64,000 bases of DNA from Stagonosporopsis chrysanthemi (GCA_022560025.1 JAFISE010000096.1:1-64000); one strand, 5' to 3'. Shown: positions 42,070 to 52,495, counted from the first letter of the stretch. The notes: generated from the sequence alone by a model not told the origin. Made by a program: numbers and translations.

Positions 42070-44718
42070 ATGCAATTGGATGGGCTGGAGAATATGAAGT
42101 CGCATCGTCGGTTGCCACGTGATTACGCGCTCGCCAAGAAGGCGCGTCGCGGCTGCCGCCTTGCCACTCGGCCGCGCCAGTCAACATTCCTACACTACGA
42201 CTATCCCTCCTTGTTTTTGCACTCCAATCCACAATGTAGGCGTCGATGCCAAAAGACATACAATCTCAAACTGACAGGAATCAGGCATCGTCCCAAGACC
42301 GTTGCGACGGGTGAATGCACCCCCGCGAAGCCCATAGTGCGTCTGTACGGCGGCACACCACAATCGACAAAACGTCTGCACAAGCCATTCAAGTGCCCCG
42401 GGTCCGCACAATCGACACGAGCATCAGAGAAGCCCGCTCGAAAAAGACGGAAGGTCGATTACACAGGAGCCGACGGCGAAAACGGCGATGATAAACCATA
42501 TTCCAACGATGACCGGTTAGCGCTCGCCACGCGCGATATCAATCGCTTCCCAGTCTTTAAGGCAAAGGATAAGGATATGGCGTTCAGATCCAAGTTCACG
42601 ATTCCTCTGCTGAACAAGGACACGACGTCATACAATGCCAATCGGCCAGCGCCACTGTTGGGTATGCGGCAAGGTGCTGTTTTCGTTGCACGGCCGCTGC
42701 ACGACCCGAGTGGGGAGTTTGCTATCGTGTTGTATGATCCCACAGTTGATGACAAGCCTGCGCCGAAGGAAGATGTGGTCCCGAAGATGAGCCAAGAAGA
42801 ACGGAACGAGATGGATACACCAGTCGTGCACAAGAGTCTTGCAGAAATTCTTGGATTGAAGAAGAAGGTCGACCAGGATCGACCGCGGGTACCGGTTGTG
42901 ATCGACCCAAGGCTAACCAAGGTCCTGCGTCCACATCAGGTCGAGGGCGTGAAGTTCTTGTATCGAGCTACGACTGGCATGATTGATCCGAAAGCGAATG
43001 GTTGTATCATGGCCGATGAGATGGGTCTCGGAAAGACACTGCAATGCATCGCTCTCATGTGGACATTACTCAAACAGTCACCTGATGCTGGAAAGCCGAC
43101 GATTCAGAAGTGTGTCATTGCTTGTCCTTCCAGTCTCGTACGGAACTGGGCGAACGAACTGGTGAAATGGTTGGGCCCGGATGCTATTCATCCTTTTGCT
43201 ATTGACGGCAAAGCCACGAAAGAGGAGCTGATTTCACAGATACGGCAGTGGTCGATTGCGTCCGGACGCGCTGTTGTTCGACCCGTTCTCATCGTGTCCT
43301 ACGAAACGCTTCGCCTTTACGTCGATGAGTTTGGCCAAACACCGATAGGACTGCTGCTTTGTGACGAGGGTCATCGACTGAAGAATGGAGAAAGCCAGAC
43401 ATTCACCGCCTTGAATGGACTGAACGTACAGCGGCGTGTCATCCTTTCAGGTACACCCATTCAGAACGACTTGTCCGAATACTTTGCTTTGCTCAACTTC
43501 GCAAACCCTAACTATCTCGGTACGCGAGCAGACTTCCGCAAGCAGTTCGAGATCCCCATCTTGAGAGGTCGCGATGCCGATGGTACGGAGGAAGACCGGA
43601 AGAAGGGCGACGAGCGCCTCAAGGAGCTTTTGACATTGGTCAACAAGTTTATCATTCGGCGCACGAACGACATCCTCTCGAAATACCTGCCCGTCAAGTA
43701 CGAACATGTAGTCTTCTGCAACCTTGCGCCTACCCAGAAGGATCTTTACAACCACTTCCTCCAGTCGCCTGAAATCAAGCTGTTGCTGAGGGGCAAGAGT
43801 TCGCAGCCTCTCAAGGCTATTGGTATGCTCAAGAAGCTCTGCAACCACCCTGACCTGCTCGATCTTCCATCAGACATACCGGGCTGTGAGGATGTGCTGC
43901 CGGAAGACTTTGTACCAAAAGATGCTCGAGGACGCGACCGCGATGTCAAGGTGTGGTACTCTGGCAAGATGCTAGTGCTGGACCGCATGCTTGCACGCAT
44001 CCGCGCGGAGACCAACGACAAGATCGTTCTTATTTCCAATTACACGCAGACCCTCGACGTATTTGGTGCGCTCTGCCGCTCTCGAGGGTATGGTTGTTTG
44101 CGACTCGATGGGACAATGAATGTCAGCAAGCGCCAAAAGCTTGTCGACAAGTTCAACGACCCTGAAGGCCAGGAGTTTGTCTTCCTCCTGTCTTCCAAGG
44201 CCGGAGGATGTGGTCTCAATCTTATCGGTGCCAATCGGCTTGTGCTGTTCGACCCGGACTGGAATCCTGCCGCTGACCAGCAGGCGCTCGCGCGTGTATG
44301 GCGTGACGGACAGAAGAAAGACTGTTTCGTCTACCGCTTCATGACCACCGGCACAATCGAAGAGAAGATCTTCCAGCGCCAGTCACACAAGCAGTCTCTC
44401 TCGTCTTGTGTCGTCGACTCCGCAGAGGATGTCGAGCGCCACTTCAGTCTCGACTCGTTGCGCGAGCTGTTCCAGTACCGAGACACTACTACCAGCGATA
44501 CGCACGACACTTTCAAGTGCAAGCGCTGTCGGAAGGAGGACGGTCGCCAGGTCCTCAAAGCTCCGGCTATGCTGTATGGTGATACAAGTACATGGAATCA
44601 CTTCGTCAACGATGGCGCGTCGGGTCCACTGGGCAAGATTCAGGATCTTTTGCTCAGACAGGAGACGGCTGAGGGGTGTAATGAGGTCAGCGCGGTGTTC
44701 CAGTACATCAGTCATTAG
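42070..44718 (+). CDS. RAD54: DNA repair and recombination ATPase Rad54
   Basis: The frame encodes up to 882 aa. The SNF2/SF2 helicase core is complete: ADEMGLGKTLQC (motif I), CDEGHRLKNGES (II), LSGTPIQNDLSEYF (III), FLLSSKAGGCGLNLIGANR and QALARVWRDGQKKD (V-VI). The C-terminal zinc-like CKRC element and QYISH end are Rad54-specific. Rad54 translocates on duplex DNA and stimulates Rad51 strand exchange in the nucleus. Homology starts at STKRLHKPFKCPG. The residues before it look unlike the family, so the start is uncertain: 42070 is the first in-frame ATG. An out-of-frame ATG at 42246 cannot be joined by any acceptable splice. No intron is needed in the core. Confidence 0.95.
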   Translation: MQLDGLENMKSHRRLPRDYALAKKARRGCRLATRPRQSTFLHYDYPSLFLHSNPQCRRRCQKTYNLKLTGIRHRPKTVATGECTPAKPIVRLYGGTPQSTKRLHKPFKCPGSAQSTRASEKPARKRRKVDYTGADGENGDDKPYSNDDRLALATRDINRFPVFKAKDKDMAFRSKFTIPLLNKDTTSYNANRPAPLLGMRQGAVFVARPLHDPSGEFAIVLYDPTVDDKPAPKEDVVPKMSQEERNEMDTPVVHKSLAEILGLKKKVDQDRPRVPVVIDPRLTKVLRPHQVEGVKFLYRATTGMIDPKANGCIMADEMGLGKTLQCIALMWTLLKQSPDAGKPTIQKCVIACPSSLVRNWANELVKWLGPDAIHPFAIDGKATKEELISQIRQWSIASGRAVVRPVLIVSYETLRLYVDEFGQTPIGLLLCDEGHRLKNGESQTFTALNGLNVQRRVILSGTPIQNDLSEYFALLNFANPNYLGTRADFRKQFEIPILRGRDADGTEEDRKKGDERLKELLTLVNKFIIRRTNDILSKYLPVKYEHVVFCNLAPTQKDLYNHFLQSPEIKLLLRGKSSQPLKAIGMLKKLCNHPDLLDLPSDIPGCEDVLPEDFVPKDARGRDRDVKVWYSGKMLVLDRMLARIRAETNDKIVLISNYTQTLDVFGALCRSRGYGCLRLDGTMNVSKRQKLVDKFNDPEGQEFVFLLSSKAGGCGLNLIGANRLVLFDPDWNPAADQQALARVWRDGQKKDCFVYRFMTTGTIEEKIFQRQSHKQSLSSCVVDSAEDVERHFSLDSLRELFQYRDTTTSDTHDTFKCKRCRKEDGRQVLKAPAMLYGDTSTWNHFVNDGASGPLGKIQDLLLRQETAEGCNEVSAVFQYISH

Positions 44719-45357
44719 TGCGTAGATATGGGTGACTTTGGGAGTTTTGGGCATTGCACTGGCGTTCGTGATTATGGAGCATGGCGCAGGGAGGTTCTTG
44801 ATAGAGGTTGCATAGAACTACCCTGAGCGACGGCACACCCGCACGGAGTTCAAGGGCTTGGCTAGATGTTTATGGATACAATGAAACACCATGATCAACA
44901 ACCTTGTCGTTCCCATAAGCTGTGCCATGCTTTCACCACACAACCACACCGCTTGGAGAAGGTGCAGACACGCAATATTGTAGCAAAAAGGGGTTCAACT
45001 AGCCCCACGCGGTGTTTCTGCAACACGAAAAGACCTATATGTGAACTGCAAGGCTTGCCTGAAACTAATGTGAATGCCTCCGTTGGGACCAAATACACTA
45101 AAATTGGATATAATCCACCACCATTCTGCGCACGGCCTCCTACAAGCTTGAAAGAACGATCATGCCATGATGAGGTGCGGAAGCAAGAGAAGGGATTCAC
45201 TTGAACAAACACAATCTTCTTATTGATTCTGTCGTTGCGGATGAGGCCGAGCAACCTGTGCGAAACCGCTTCACCACTCACCACCCCCGACTTGACTGTA
45301 CAAATCACACGACGACCAAAAAAAATCTCACGATGCCAGGTGCCTTGACGCGGCCGC
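44719..45357. other. Intergenic between RAD54 and tRNA-Ser
   Basis: These 639 bp hold overlapping ORFs on both strands, the longest about 154 aa on the minus strand. None has domain-like sequence, and I regard them as chance. Confidence 0.5.
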
Positions 45358-45364
45358 AAAAAAA
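45358..45364 (-). terminator. RNA polymerase III terminator of tRNA-Ser
   Basis: A run of seven T on the minus strand begins 4 nt beyond the mature tRNA 3' end, as expected for Pol III termination. Confidence 0.8.
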
Positions 45365-45367
45365 TGA

Positions 45368-45448
45368 CGACGTTGGCAGGATTCGAACCTACGCTCCCGA
45401 AGGAACAAGATTTCTAGTCTTGCGCGATAACCACTCCGCCACAACGCC
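45368..45448 (-). tRNA. tRNA-Ser (anticodon AGA)
   Basis: The 81-nt sequence folds as a type II tRNA. The acceptor stem pairs GGCGTTG with CAACGTC, followed by discriminator G, as in serine tRNAs. The anticodon loop is CTAGAAA between CAAGA and TCTTG, giving AGA, which reads UCU and UCC after inosine editing. A long variable arm (TCC/GGA) is present. The internal promoters are intact: A box TGGCGGAGTGG and B box GGTTCGAATCC. There is no intron. Confidence 0.95.
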
Positions 45449-45854
45449 GTAGACCACTTGCTGGTTAGTGCTAGTGAATTGATGAAGGACTCTGGCTTGA
45501 GATAATATATATACGCATAACAAATTCCCCGACCTCGGTCATCACGGCACAAGCTCTAACTTCAACGACGCTACATGTATCCTACACCCCACAGCAGTCG
45601 TCAACTCCCCGACTCATCTGCTGATCAGTGTCAATATCAATGTTTCTTTGGTGTACTCAGCGTACTTGGATTAATTTGCCCCTCGCCGGAAAGCCCACTT
45701 GGTCGACGACTGCGTTGCCTGTGTCCCGGGCATGAATCAGACACAGGCGTAGGGTGGTGTAGAAGGTCTTTCCGCCAACGCACAGAGTATACGCGACTCG
45801 GCGGTCGTCTCCTGGCACAAGGCATGCCTTGCTGCGCTTCCTGCGTGCGCAGGA
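45449..45854. other. Intergenic between tRNA-Ser and decayed coiled-coil locus
   Basis: These 406 bp include an AT-rich stretch near 45500 (TATATATA) that could serve as an upstream element of the tRNA gene. I see no coding feature. Confidence 0.5.
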
Positions 45855-47055
45855 CTACGCGCACCGTTGTTGTGCTGTTTTCATGAAGTAGTTGCCGGAA
45901 ACATGTCCCCTGATCCAAATCCGAACCGCAGCCTGCACCGAGTCGTGGAGATCACCAAAAGCCTTCTCTTCCGTCCCTGTCCGTATCTTGACATTATTCA
46001 GACCTGGGATTTCGTCTGGTTCATCGGTTCGTTGGCATCGAACTCGCTGGTTCTCTGCAGCTAGTTCATCCAGGTTCAGCTCCATTGTTCGCTTCTGGCG
46101 ATTGGAATCTGCCACTTGCTGGAAGGCTTGTTGTGATCTTTGGGCCTGTTGCCCGCAGCGAGGATAGTGAGAGCTGCGCCCCCAGCTGCGGCAAAGTTCG
46201 TCTGTGTCAGGGTTCGATCTGTGTCTGCTAGGAAGCAGTTTGTGTTGGAAAGCTCTTGGTTTGAGCCTATCAGCCTAGCGATTGAGCACATAGCCTTTGC
46301 GTCTTTCAGCTGTTCCTCAAGTGTGCGGGCACGCTCGGTGGCTTCTTGCATCTTGGTCTTCAAGGTTCTCGCTTCAGCTCGGCTGGCCCTCAGCTCCTCC
46401 CAGAGTTTGTCTTCTCGATCGATGGCTTGTTTGAGTTAGTCCTGAGCGGCCTATTTCTGTTTTGCAAGGTCTTCGATATTGCAGTGGATCCTTGTGATTT
46501 TCTCCTTGAGCATTGTGGCGAGAGCCTCGCTTTTCGACAATTCGTTCCTTAGCTGTTCATTATCCTTACGACAAACGACGATGTCGGCCGCGTTGACACT
46601 GAGCACCAAGGCAGGATCAGCCAAGTCTCTGGTCTTGTCAAAACTCTGCTGAAGCTCACCTCGCGTACCACTTGTGAGCAGAGAAAACGAGTTCTTGTCG
46701 GTCTCCCCGATCGTCTCTTGGGTTTTTTGGTAAGTCTGCTGTGCAGCCTCAAGTTTCTCTTTCACGAAGCGCGCTTCCTGCCTGAGACATTCGACGACGC
46801 CTGCGACTGCACTCGATCTGATTTGGCGCGCAGCAGGGCGTCGACGGAGATTCGGTCTGGCCTCGAGTGCCCCCATCTGCCTGTTCGCATCAGCCACGGC
46901 GTTTTTTGAGCTCCCATTCCCCTCCGTGGTAGCTCCGGAGGCGGCTTTCGCCAGGCTGCTGGAAGCTCAGAAATTGCCTGGGCATTTTGCGTGATATATG
47001 AGTATTGGGGCAGAATGAAGTGCGATTCGGTGACGAGGAGTGACGCTGAGGTCAT
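45855..47055 (-). pseudogene. Decayed coiled-coil protein gene
   Basis: Reading from 47055, a Met-initiated frame (MTSASLLVTESHF) runs into a second frame rich in coiled-coil heptads (EARFVKEKLEAAQQTYQKTQ, RKDNEQLRNELSKSEALATM). That frame is interrupted by TAG at 46451-46453 and TAA at 46436-46438, only 15 bp apart. It then continues in the same frame with LKQAIDREDKLWEELR and ATERARTLEEQLKDAK. A frameshift near 46130 moves to FQQVADSNRQKRTMELNLDELAAENQR, which ends at 45855. Both stops are one C-to-T change from Gln codons. No GT-AG intron that removes them was evident. I read it as a pseudogene of an unknown coiled-coil protein; sequencing error is an alternative. Confidence 0.55.
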
Positions 47056-47151
47056 GGCTGGAGTTGTGACAAAACAGGAAGTCGTTTAGCACTCGCTCTT
47101 GCCTCCCTACCACACCGAAATCACACACCACCAGCATCAGACGTCACAAAA
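47056..47151. promoter_or_regulatory. Short head-to-head intergenic region of the coiled-coil pair
   Basis: Only 96 bp separate the presumed ATG of the decayed minus-strand locus (47055) from the plus-strand orphan ATG (47152). Any promoter for both would have to be bidirectional and compact. Confidence 0.4.
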
Positions 47152-48108
47152 ATGGCGGCCATCGGTCTGGATCCGAAGGCCATAACGAAGATCGCCAGCC
47201 AAATCTCTGGTCGCGACATCGGTGACGACGAGGAACAGTACGATTCGGATGTCTCCATCGGAGAAGAAGAAGAGGTAGACGCTACATCTGACCTGGGTAT
47301 GGGGAGTGAGTCATACAATACGGATTTGTCGGACGACGGCATCTCGCGTCCAGAGCAAGCTTGTGCGCTGCCGAAGTTGGTGAACGATGATGTGCACCAC
47401 AATAAGCCGACATGGCGCGATGTCTACGTCGCTAGAGGCGTCAGAGGATTGGCAGAGGAGGTCTTGAAAGAGGAGATCAAAGAGGAGCTGCAGAGCCAAG
47501 CTGTGTCGGTAACGCCTTATGCAGTCGACGTCATGGACTACTGTTTGTTGAGCCCCGACAAACGGGTTATCGAGTCGATCTTGTACGGCAATCTAGCGCA
47601 AGATCTGAGGTCTGACTACGGCTTGCAACGGGTTCTCGATACGAACGCGACACAATCCAGAAACCAGGCCGGGATCTATTACCAGCAACTGGTCAGTTCC
47701 AGCGGCGAGTCACCGTCAACTACCGATCTGCTGAAGATGGTGGATATCATGGAAGCATACGTCAAGGGCTCTCGACACCCGATGGTAAACAATCTCAAAG
47801 GCGCCATCGACCACAGCACCGCCAACTCCGTTGACAATCTCAACTCTTCAGTCTCTTTACAGCAGTCAAGTTCGGGATACCGGAAATACATGTGGTCAAA
47901 ACCGAAGAAGACAGTAGACTCCGACTGGATCGAGGCGCAGCTCAACAAGAGAGACAACACGATCAATGCAAATCAGCAAACCTTGACTGAGTCCGACAGA
48001 CTGCGCAACGATCACGTCGTCGAGACCATACACTTCATGAAGATGCTGCGAGCGCGTCTTGACAAAATCCCACACGCACAACGCTGGGGGCTTCAGCCAC
48101 TACCCTAG
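47152..48108 (+). CDS. Orphan acidic hypothetical protein
   Basis: The ORF encodes 318 aa. The first 60 residues are acidic (DDEEQYDSDVSIGEEEE). The body is helical and soluble, with EEVLKEEIKEELQSQ and a segment TPYAVDVMDYCLLSPDKRVIESILYGNLAQD. I recognise no domain. It ends QRWGLQPLP at a TAG. A second coiled-coil ORF overlaps its last 50 bp in another frame and continues downstream, so the present stop may be secondary. It stands head to head with the decayed coiled-coil locus. Composition and length look like a real but lineage-specific gene. Confidence 0.55.
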   Translation: MAAIGLDPKAITKIASQISGRDIGDDEEQYDSDVSIGEEEEVDATSDLGMGSESYNTDLSDDGISRPEQACALPKLVNDDVHHNKPTWRDVYVARGVRGLAEEVLKEEIKEELQSQAVSVTPYAVDVMDYCLLSPDKRVIESILYGNLAQDLRSDYGLQRVLDTNATQSRNQAGIYYQQLVSSSGESPSTTDLLKMVDIMEAYVKGSRHPMVNNLKGAIDHSTANSVDNLNSSVSLQQSSSGYRKYMWSKPKKTVDSDWIEAQLNKRDNTINANQQTLTESDRLRNDHVVETIHFMKMLRARLDKIPHAQRWGLQPLP

Positions 48109-48114
48109 CGGAAT

Positions 48115-48579
48115 GAGCAATCACTCAACGAGCAGTATCTCTGGGCGCGAATGGAGCGCGGCAAAAGCGTACATGCTCAGGAAGTCGCCTTTCCGCCACA
48201 GTCTGGCATTCCGCATCTCCGAGCTAGAGAAGACCGTCCTTGCTGCCGAAAAGGCTGCGGCCGACGAATGGGAAGCCGAAGATAGGAGACTTGAAGCCGA
48301 AAAACTTGTTCTTGAGGAGGAGTTGGAGGCCATTCATCAGGAGACCGAGATGTGGGAGAGGAAGACCGATGAATTGATCCAGAAGAGGGAAGAGGAGGAA
48401 GAGAGAGAGAGCTTGAGGAGGCGCAAAAGCTGATGGAACTGCTAGGTGAAGTCAACGAAGCGCTGCCTAAACTCGAAGCGTTGGCCCGAGAAGCGGCGCA
48501 CCTAACGACTTTGCTAAAAAGACTGAAGGTCACGGGAGACGTCAAAATCGAGGACATGGACACGGACATGGAGGGCTAG
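48115..48579 (+). pseudogene. Coiled-coil continuation broken at a GA microsatellite
   Basis: From MSNHSTSSISGREW the frame encodes a strong coiled coil (ISELEKTVLAAEKAAADEW, LEEELEAIHQETEMWERK) and reaches a stop at 48433. At 48401-48411 it crosses a GA-dinucleotide run. Immediately after the run, another frame continues the heptads (ELEEAQKLMELLGEVNEAL) to a stop at 48577-48579. The two frames differ by one GA unit, which points to slippage during replication or a sequencing error. The segment probably belongs with the 47152 ORF as one gene of about 470 aa. Confidence 0.5.
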
Positions 48580-48874
48580 GAGATGGACGACCGACAAGCT
48601 TTACCAAAACGGCTAGCAGAGTGTCATATCACACAGTATTTCATACGTAGCATAAGATTAGCGCGATGTAGTGTCCCTTTATGTCACCAGATCAGGCCAT
48701 GGGGTCGGTACGTTCCGCATTGAGCAAGCGCTGCCATCGAAAGGTAACAACGCCTAACAAATGGATATTCCGTCCAGTTAGCTAGAGCTCACAATTGGTA
48801 CAGCAGAAGAGCAGACTAGCAGAGCCAGATGTGCGCTCAATCCGAACTATTTGTCTCTCTCCGTAGGCAGCAGA

Positions 48875-49991
48875 CTACGGGATGGTGCAAATAATCTTTC
48901 CCTTCGTCTTGTTCTCCTCCATCAGCTTGTGCGCGTCCTGGACCTGTTCCCACGGCAGCACCTTCTCAACAAACAGCTTAAACGACCCGTCCTTGAACTT
49001 CGGCAGCGCGTGCTCGACCAGCTGGTCCCTCAGCTTGCCCTGGTAGTCCTCGTCCCTGCTCCTCAAGCTGCTGCCCACGAACGTGACACGCTTCAGGATG
49101 AACGCGCTGATGTCTGTGCCCGCAGGGACCTGCGTGCCGCCCATGAACCCCAGGTTGACAATCACACCGTCCTTGGCCACGGCTTTGAGATTGCCCTGGA
49201 AGTAGCTTGCGCCAACGAAGTCGATGATGATGTCTACGCCCTTACCATCTGTGGCTTTGAGCACTTCGTCGGCCCAGTCCTGGGTTGTGGTGTTGAACGC
49301 AGCTGTGGCGCCGAGTTCCTTGACTGCGAAGTCGCACTTTGCGTCCTGGCGGGCGGTTGCGTAGACTGCAGAGGCGCCATCACCTTTGGAGAGCTGGATG
49401 CCGGCGATTGAGACGGAGGAGGCGGCTGCGTGCCAGAGGATAGACTTGCCGGCTGCGTACTTTCCGACGAGGTACATAGCTTGGGTTGCTGTTATCCATG
49501 TCTATGATCGTTAGCAGTCGAGCTTCGTTGTTGATACGACGAACCTACCTCGGGAATTCCGGCGCATTGCTCCCAGGTGAGCTCTTTCGGTTTCCTGACC
49601 AGCATGTGTGTCGAGACGGCAATGTACTCTGCGTATGCGCCGCCGTATGCGAGCCCGAAGACTTCGTCGCCCTCCTTGAAGTTCTCCTTGCCACCTCCTT
49701 CTGCACTCAATTCTGCAATCGTCCCAGAGAACTCCACACCGAGGATCTTGGAGGCACCAGGAGGCACTGGGTATTTGCCCTCACGCTGCAACAAATCCAT
49801 GCGGTTCAGGCCGAATGCCTTGACTTTGACAAGTGCTTGGGACTTGCCGAGCTTGGGCTTAGGGACATCTGCAATGTGCAGGGCATCGATTGGGCCCTTG
49901 CCATTCTTGATGTCTGGCAGTGTCAGAGGTTTGTCTGCAGATGTACTCGAGCTTCATTTGACATACCTACTGCCTTCATTGTGTCACTCAT
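48875..49991 (-). CDS. PIG3-type NAD(P)H quinone oxidoreductase
   Basis: Three exons from the minus strand, 49991-49967, 49913-49549 and 49501-48875, give 338 aa. The nine-codon first exon MSDTMKAVD joins IKNGKGPIDALH. The second joint forms IPETWITATQAMYLVG. These are hallmarks of the zinc-free medium-chain reductases related to TP53I3/PIG3 and bacterial QorB-like enzymes. The catalytic domain has AFGLNRMDLLQREGKYP. The cofactor domain contains HAAASSVSIAGIQLSK and the nucleotide-binding segment KGVDIIIDFVGASYF. It reduces quinones with NADPH, probably in the cytosol. The introns (53 and 47 bp) carry CTCTGAC and GCTAAC branch sites. Confidence 0.93.
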
Positions 49992-50370
49992 GTCGAGTTT
50001 TCAGTTGTAAGACAAAGTTAAATTCACAGATATGCGAAGCAATAGAGTGATGTAGTTATCAAGCTTATTGATAGCTCGATGCTCGAAGCTTGACGTAAGG
50101 CTGCTTTTCCGAGGCTGTTCCGCGTCATCGGAACGATTGGTAATGACGTTGGTGGGGCAGTATTGTGCACTTTGAGCGGGGCAGACTGGCAACTGAAAGC
50201 TTGGATTGACTGCAATCGTTTTCTTCAGAACAAGACAGGGATATTCATGAAAAGATCGCGCTATTTGTGGAGTTTGTGATGGTATTTCACGTACTATACG
50301 CTTGCTATTGACTCGACAAAGACATTGCTTACGATGCAGACCCATTCATATAGACACACTCGACCACCTC
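49992..50370. other. Intergenic, quinone oxidoreductase promoter
   Basis: These 379 bp between the oxidoreductase start and the RFA1 stop show no further feature. Confidence 0.6.
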
Positions 50371-52418
50371 CTAATTAACGAACAGGCTGTCGCTGCTGTC
50401 ATTTATATCATACTGCTTGATGAGTTGTGCAAGCTTGTTGGCCTCCTGGCCGTAGTTGAGGGGGTAGATGTTCAACACCTGATAACGAGGTCTTTCATGA
50501 GGTTAGCAGCCGCATTACATAAATAGCAGAAAAACACTTACTTGGGCTGGTCCTGATATGTCTCCATCTTGGCCCGGACCCTAAAATTGAACGTCTTGCA
50601 GGTGGCGTCCTGCATGATGTTCAAGAAGTTCCCTGTGGTGTTGTTCTCTTCGTCCGCCTCCTTGATCTTCATTACCTCGTTGGCGGACATGCCGACAATA
50701 ACTTGGGCGGCCTCGTCGAAGCAGCTCAACCACAGAGTGCCGGTGTGATCTGCGACATTGACACTGAGCACATAGCGGTACTGTGGCTCAGGGAACGATG
50801 CTTGACATTTCTCGCACCACCACGAACCAGGGTTCTCTTCGATGACCTTTTTGTTGCAACCCTGCGTCGAGCATGCTGGGTACGCGACAGTTGTGTTCTT
50901 GACATACACCACGGAAGCTCGCAGGCTGAGGTAGGTTGGCTGATCTTGAAGGTAGCTTTCCTCCTCAACAATCTGGGAGATGAGCTTGTTGTCGTTCTTC
51001 GAGCCACCCGATGCTGGTGCCATGTTCTGGTGGGTGGAGAAGGTCGCGGTCTGGCCAACGGCGTTGAACCAGCCTCGCAGCTTGTGTGCTTCGTCGATGT
51101 CAGGGTCGAGCATCATCGAGCCGGAGCTCAAGAGACTCAGACTTCGGCCGCCAAAGTCAGAGACCTTCACACCCTTGAACGCAACGATTGACTCGAGCGG
51201 TGCATCGAAGCTCTCTGCTGTCTTTCCCCAGACGGTGAGTCGCACTGATGTCTGGCTGTCATCGGCCAATGTCAGTTCGCGCTTGGAGAAGTCCTTGTTG
51301 GTGTTCTTGGATGTAATCGTAGACACCTCGCCAACCTCCTTCAGCACACCGATGGTGTCGATGGTAGTGTCCTTCTCCACAGAGTTGAGGTCACCAATCT
51401 TGGTGAAGTTGAATCGAATCTGGGGCTTGTTGTCTTGGTCTTCTGCCTTCTCAACCTCGGTGTCGCGCTCGAATTGCAGCTCGTAATCGTTCGGCAGATT
51501 CGAGAACTGCTTCTTCGCAAGTGTGACTCGGCAAGGTGCGGAGATGTAGTACACTACGCCTTCCTCAAAGACTGGATAGAGTTTCTCGGCAACCTCAGTG
51601 AAGGCCGTTGCACGGATCTCGCCGGTGTCATCCAGCAGGTTCACACTAAAAAGTTTGCCAGTGCCCTTTGCGTTGTGCCATTCCTTCATTTCGCCCTTGT
51701 GCGTGCATCGTGCTCGGATGGTCCACTTGTGCGCATATGGCGAAAGAGACTCGATCGGGTATAGATGTGGATGAGTGGATGAGCTAGGGTTGCTTTGGTG
51801 TACGGGCAAGGATCTCTGCTGTTGCTGCGGCGCAGGGGCAGGAGCAGGCTTGTTACCGTAGAAGTTGTTGCCGGAGATGGCAGCAGGCTGCTGCTGTTTG
51901 GGTTTCGAGTCGAGGGCCTCGGGCTGGCCGATCTTTTCGAGTTCGCCGTACTCTGCCAGGACATCGAGCTCCATGATGATTAGGATGCTGTACGTACGTT
52001 AGCTGCGCTACGACTAACGGTGACTTGTCTGTACATACTTCTTGTCTTTGACCTGCTGAGGGTTGTACTTGAGCAGTCGGACTATCGAGCCCTTCTTGAG
52101 CCTGCCGGAGGTGACGATCTCATTTGCAGCTACACACAGTTAGCTCTGCCTTTCTGAAGATACACCGAACATACTGGTAGCAATCATCGTCTGGATAAAG
52201 TTGCGGACGTCACTCAGCACAACACGAAATCGCTGTACTGCGTTGGCCTCGCCCACCTTGGGCTCCATGGTCTTGATCTGCACGCATTGCAGGACAGGGT
52301 GCTCGACGAAGCAACCGCCGGGCTCGAAGATGCTCCTATTGGATATAAGCATCTCCTAGGTGGTTTTTTTTAGATTCACATACCTGATAGCACCTTGTGT
52401 GATAGCCTGCTCTGCCAT
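50371..52418 (-). CDS. RFA1: Replication protein A large subunit (RPA70)
   Basis: Five exons (52418-52384, 52335-52175, 52129-52039, 51987-50542, 50491-50371) give 617 aa; all phases agree. The order is an N-terminal OB fold (MAEQAITQGAIRSIFEPGG), a Gln/Pro-rich linker, tandem DNA-binding OB folds (YAHKWTIRARCTHKGEMKEW, LDDTGEIRATAF), and a C-terminal OB fold. The C-terminal fold carries the zinc ribbon C-x4-C-x13-C-x2-C (CSTQGC to CEKC) and ends PRYQVLNIYPLNYG. RPA coats single-stranded DNA in replication and repair. The last exon is easily missed because the frame reaches TAA at once after the donor. An ACGCGT box lies 72 bp upstream of the ATG. Confidence 0.97.
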
Positions 52419-52489
52419 GTTGGATGTTTTAGGGTTCAGACGATTATGGTGATGTTGTGTCAGAGTGGCGGCGCAACGAAGTTTAGAAG

Positions 52490-52495
52490 ACGCGT
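52490..52495. promoter_or_regulatory. MluI cell-cycle box (ACGCGT) upstream of RFA1
   Basis: The palindrome ACGCGT lies 72 bp before the RFA1 start, within the 233-bp promoter shared with the dienelactone hydrolase gene. MBF binds this word in front of DNA-synthesis genes in yeasts. A 6-mer occurs often by chance, so position and gene identity are the only support. Confidence 0.35.

Noticed and set aside
42246..42313. ATG at 42246 as RAD54 start with an intron
   Set aside because: The reading meets TGA after 22 codons, and no donor-acceptor pair of acceptable length joins it to the RAD54 frame in phase without losing the conserved STKRLHKPFK segment.
44895..45359. 154-codon minus-strand ORF between RAD54 and tRNA-Ser
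   Set aside because: Composition is random-like, no motif is recognised and it lies in the RAD54 3' flank.
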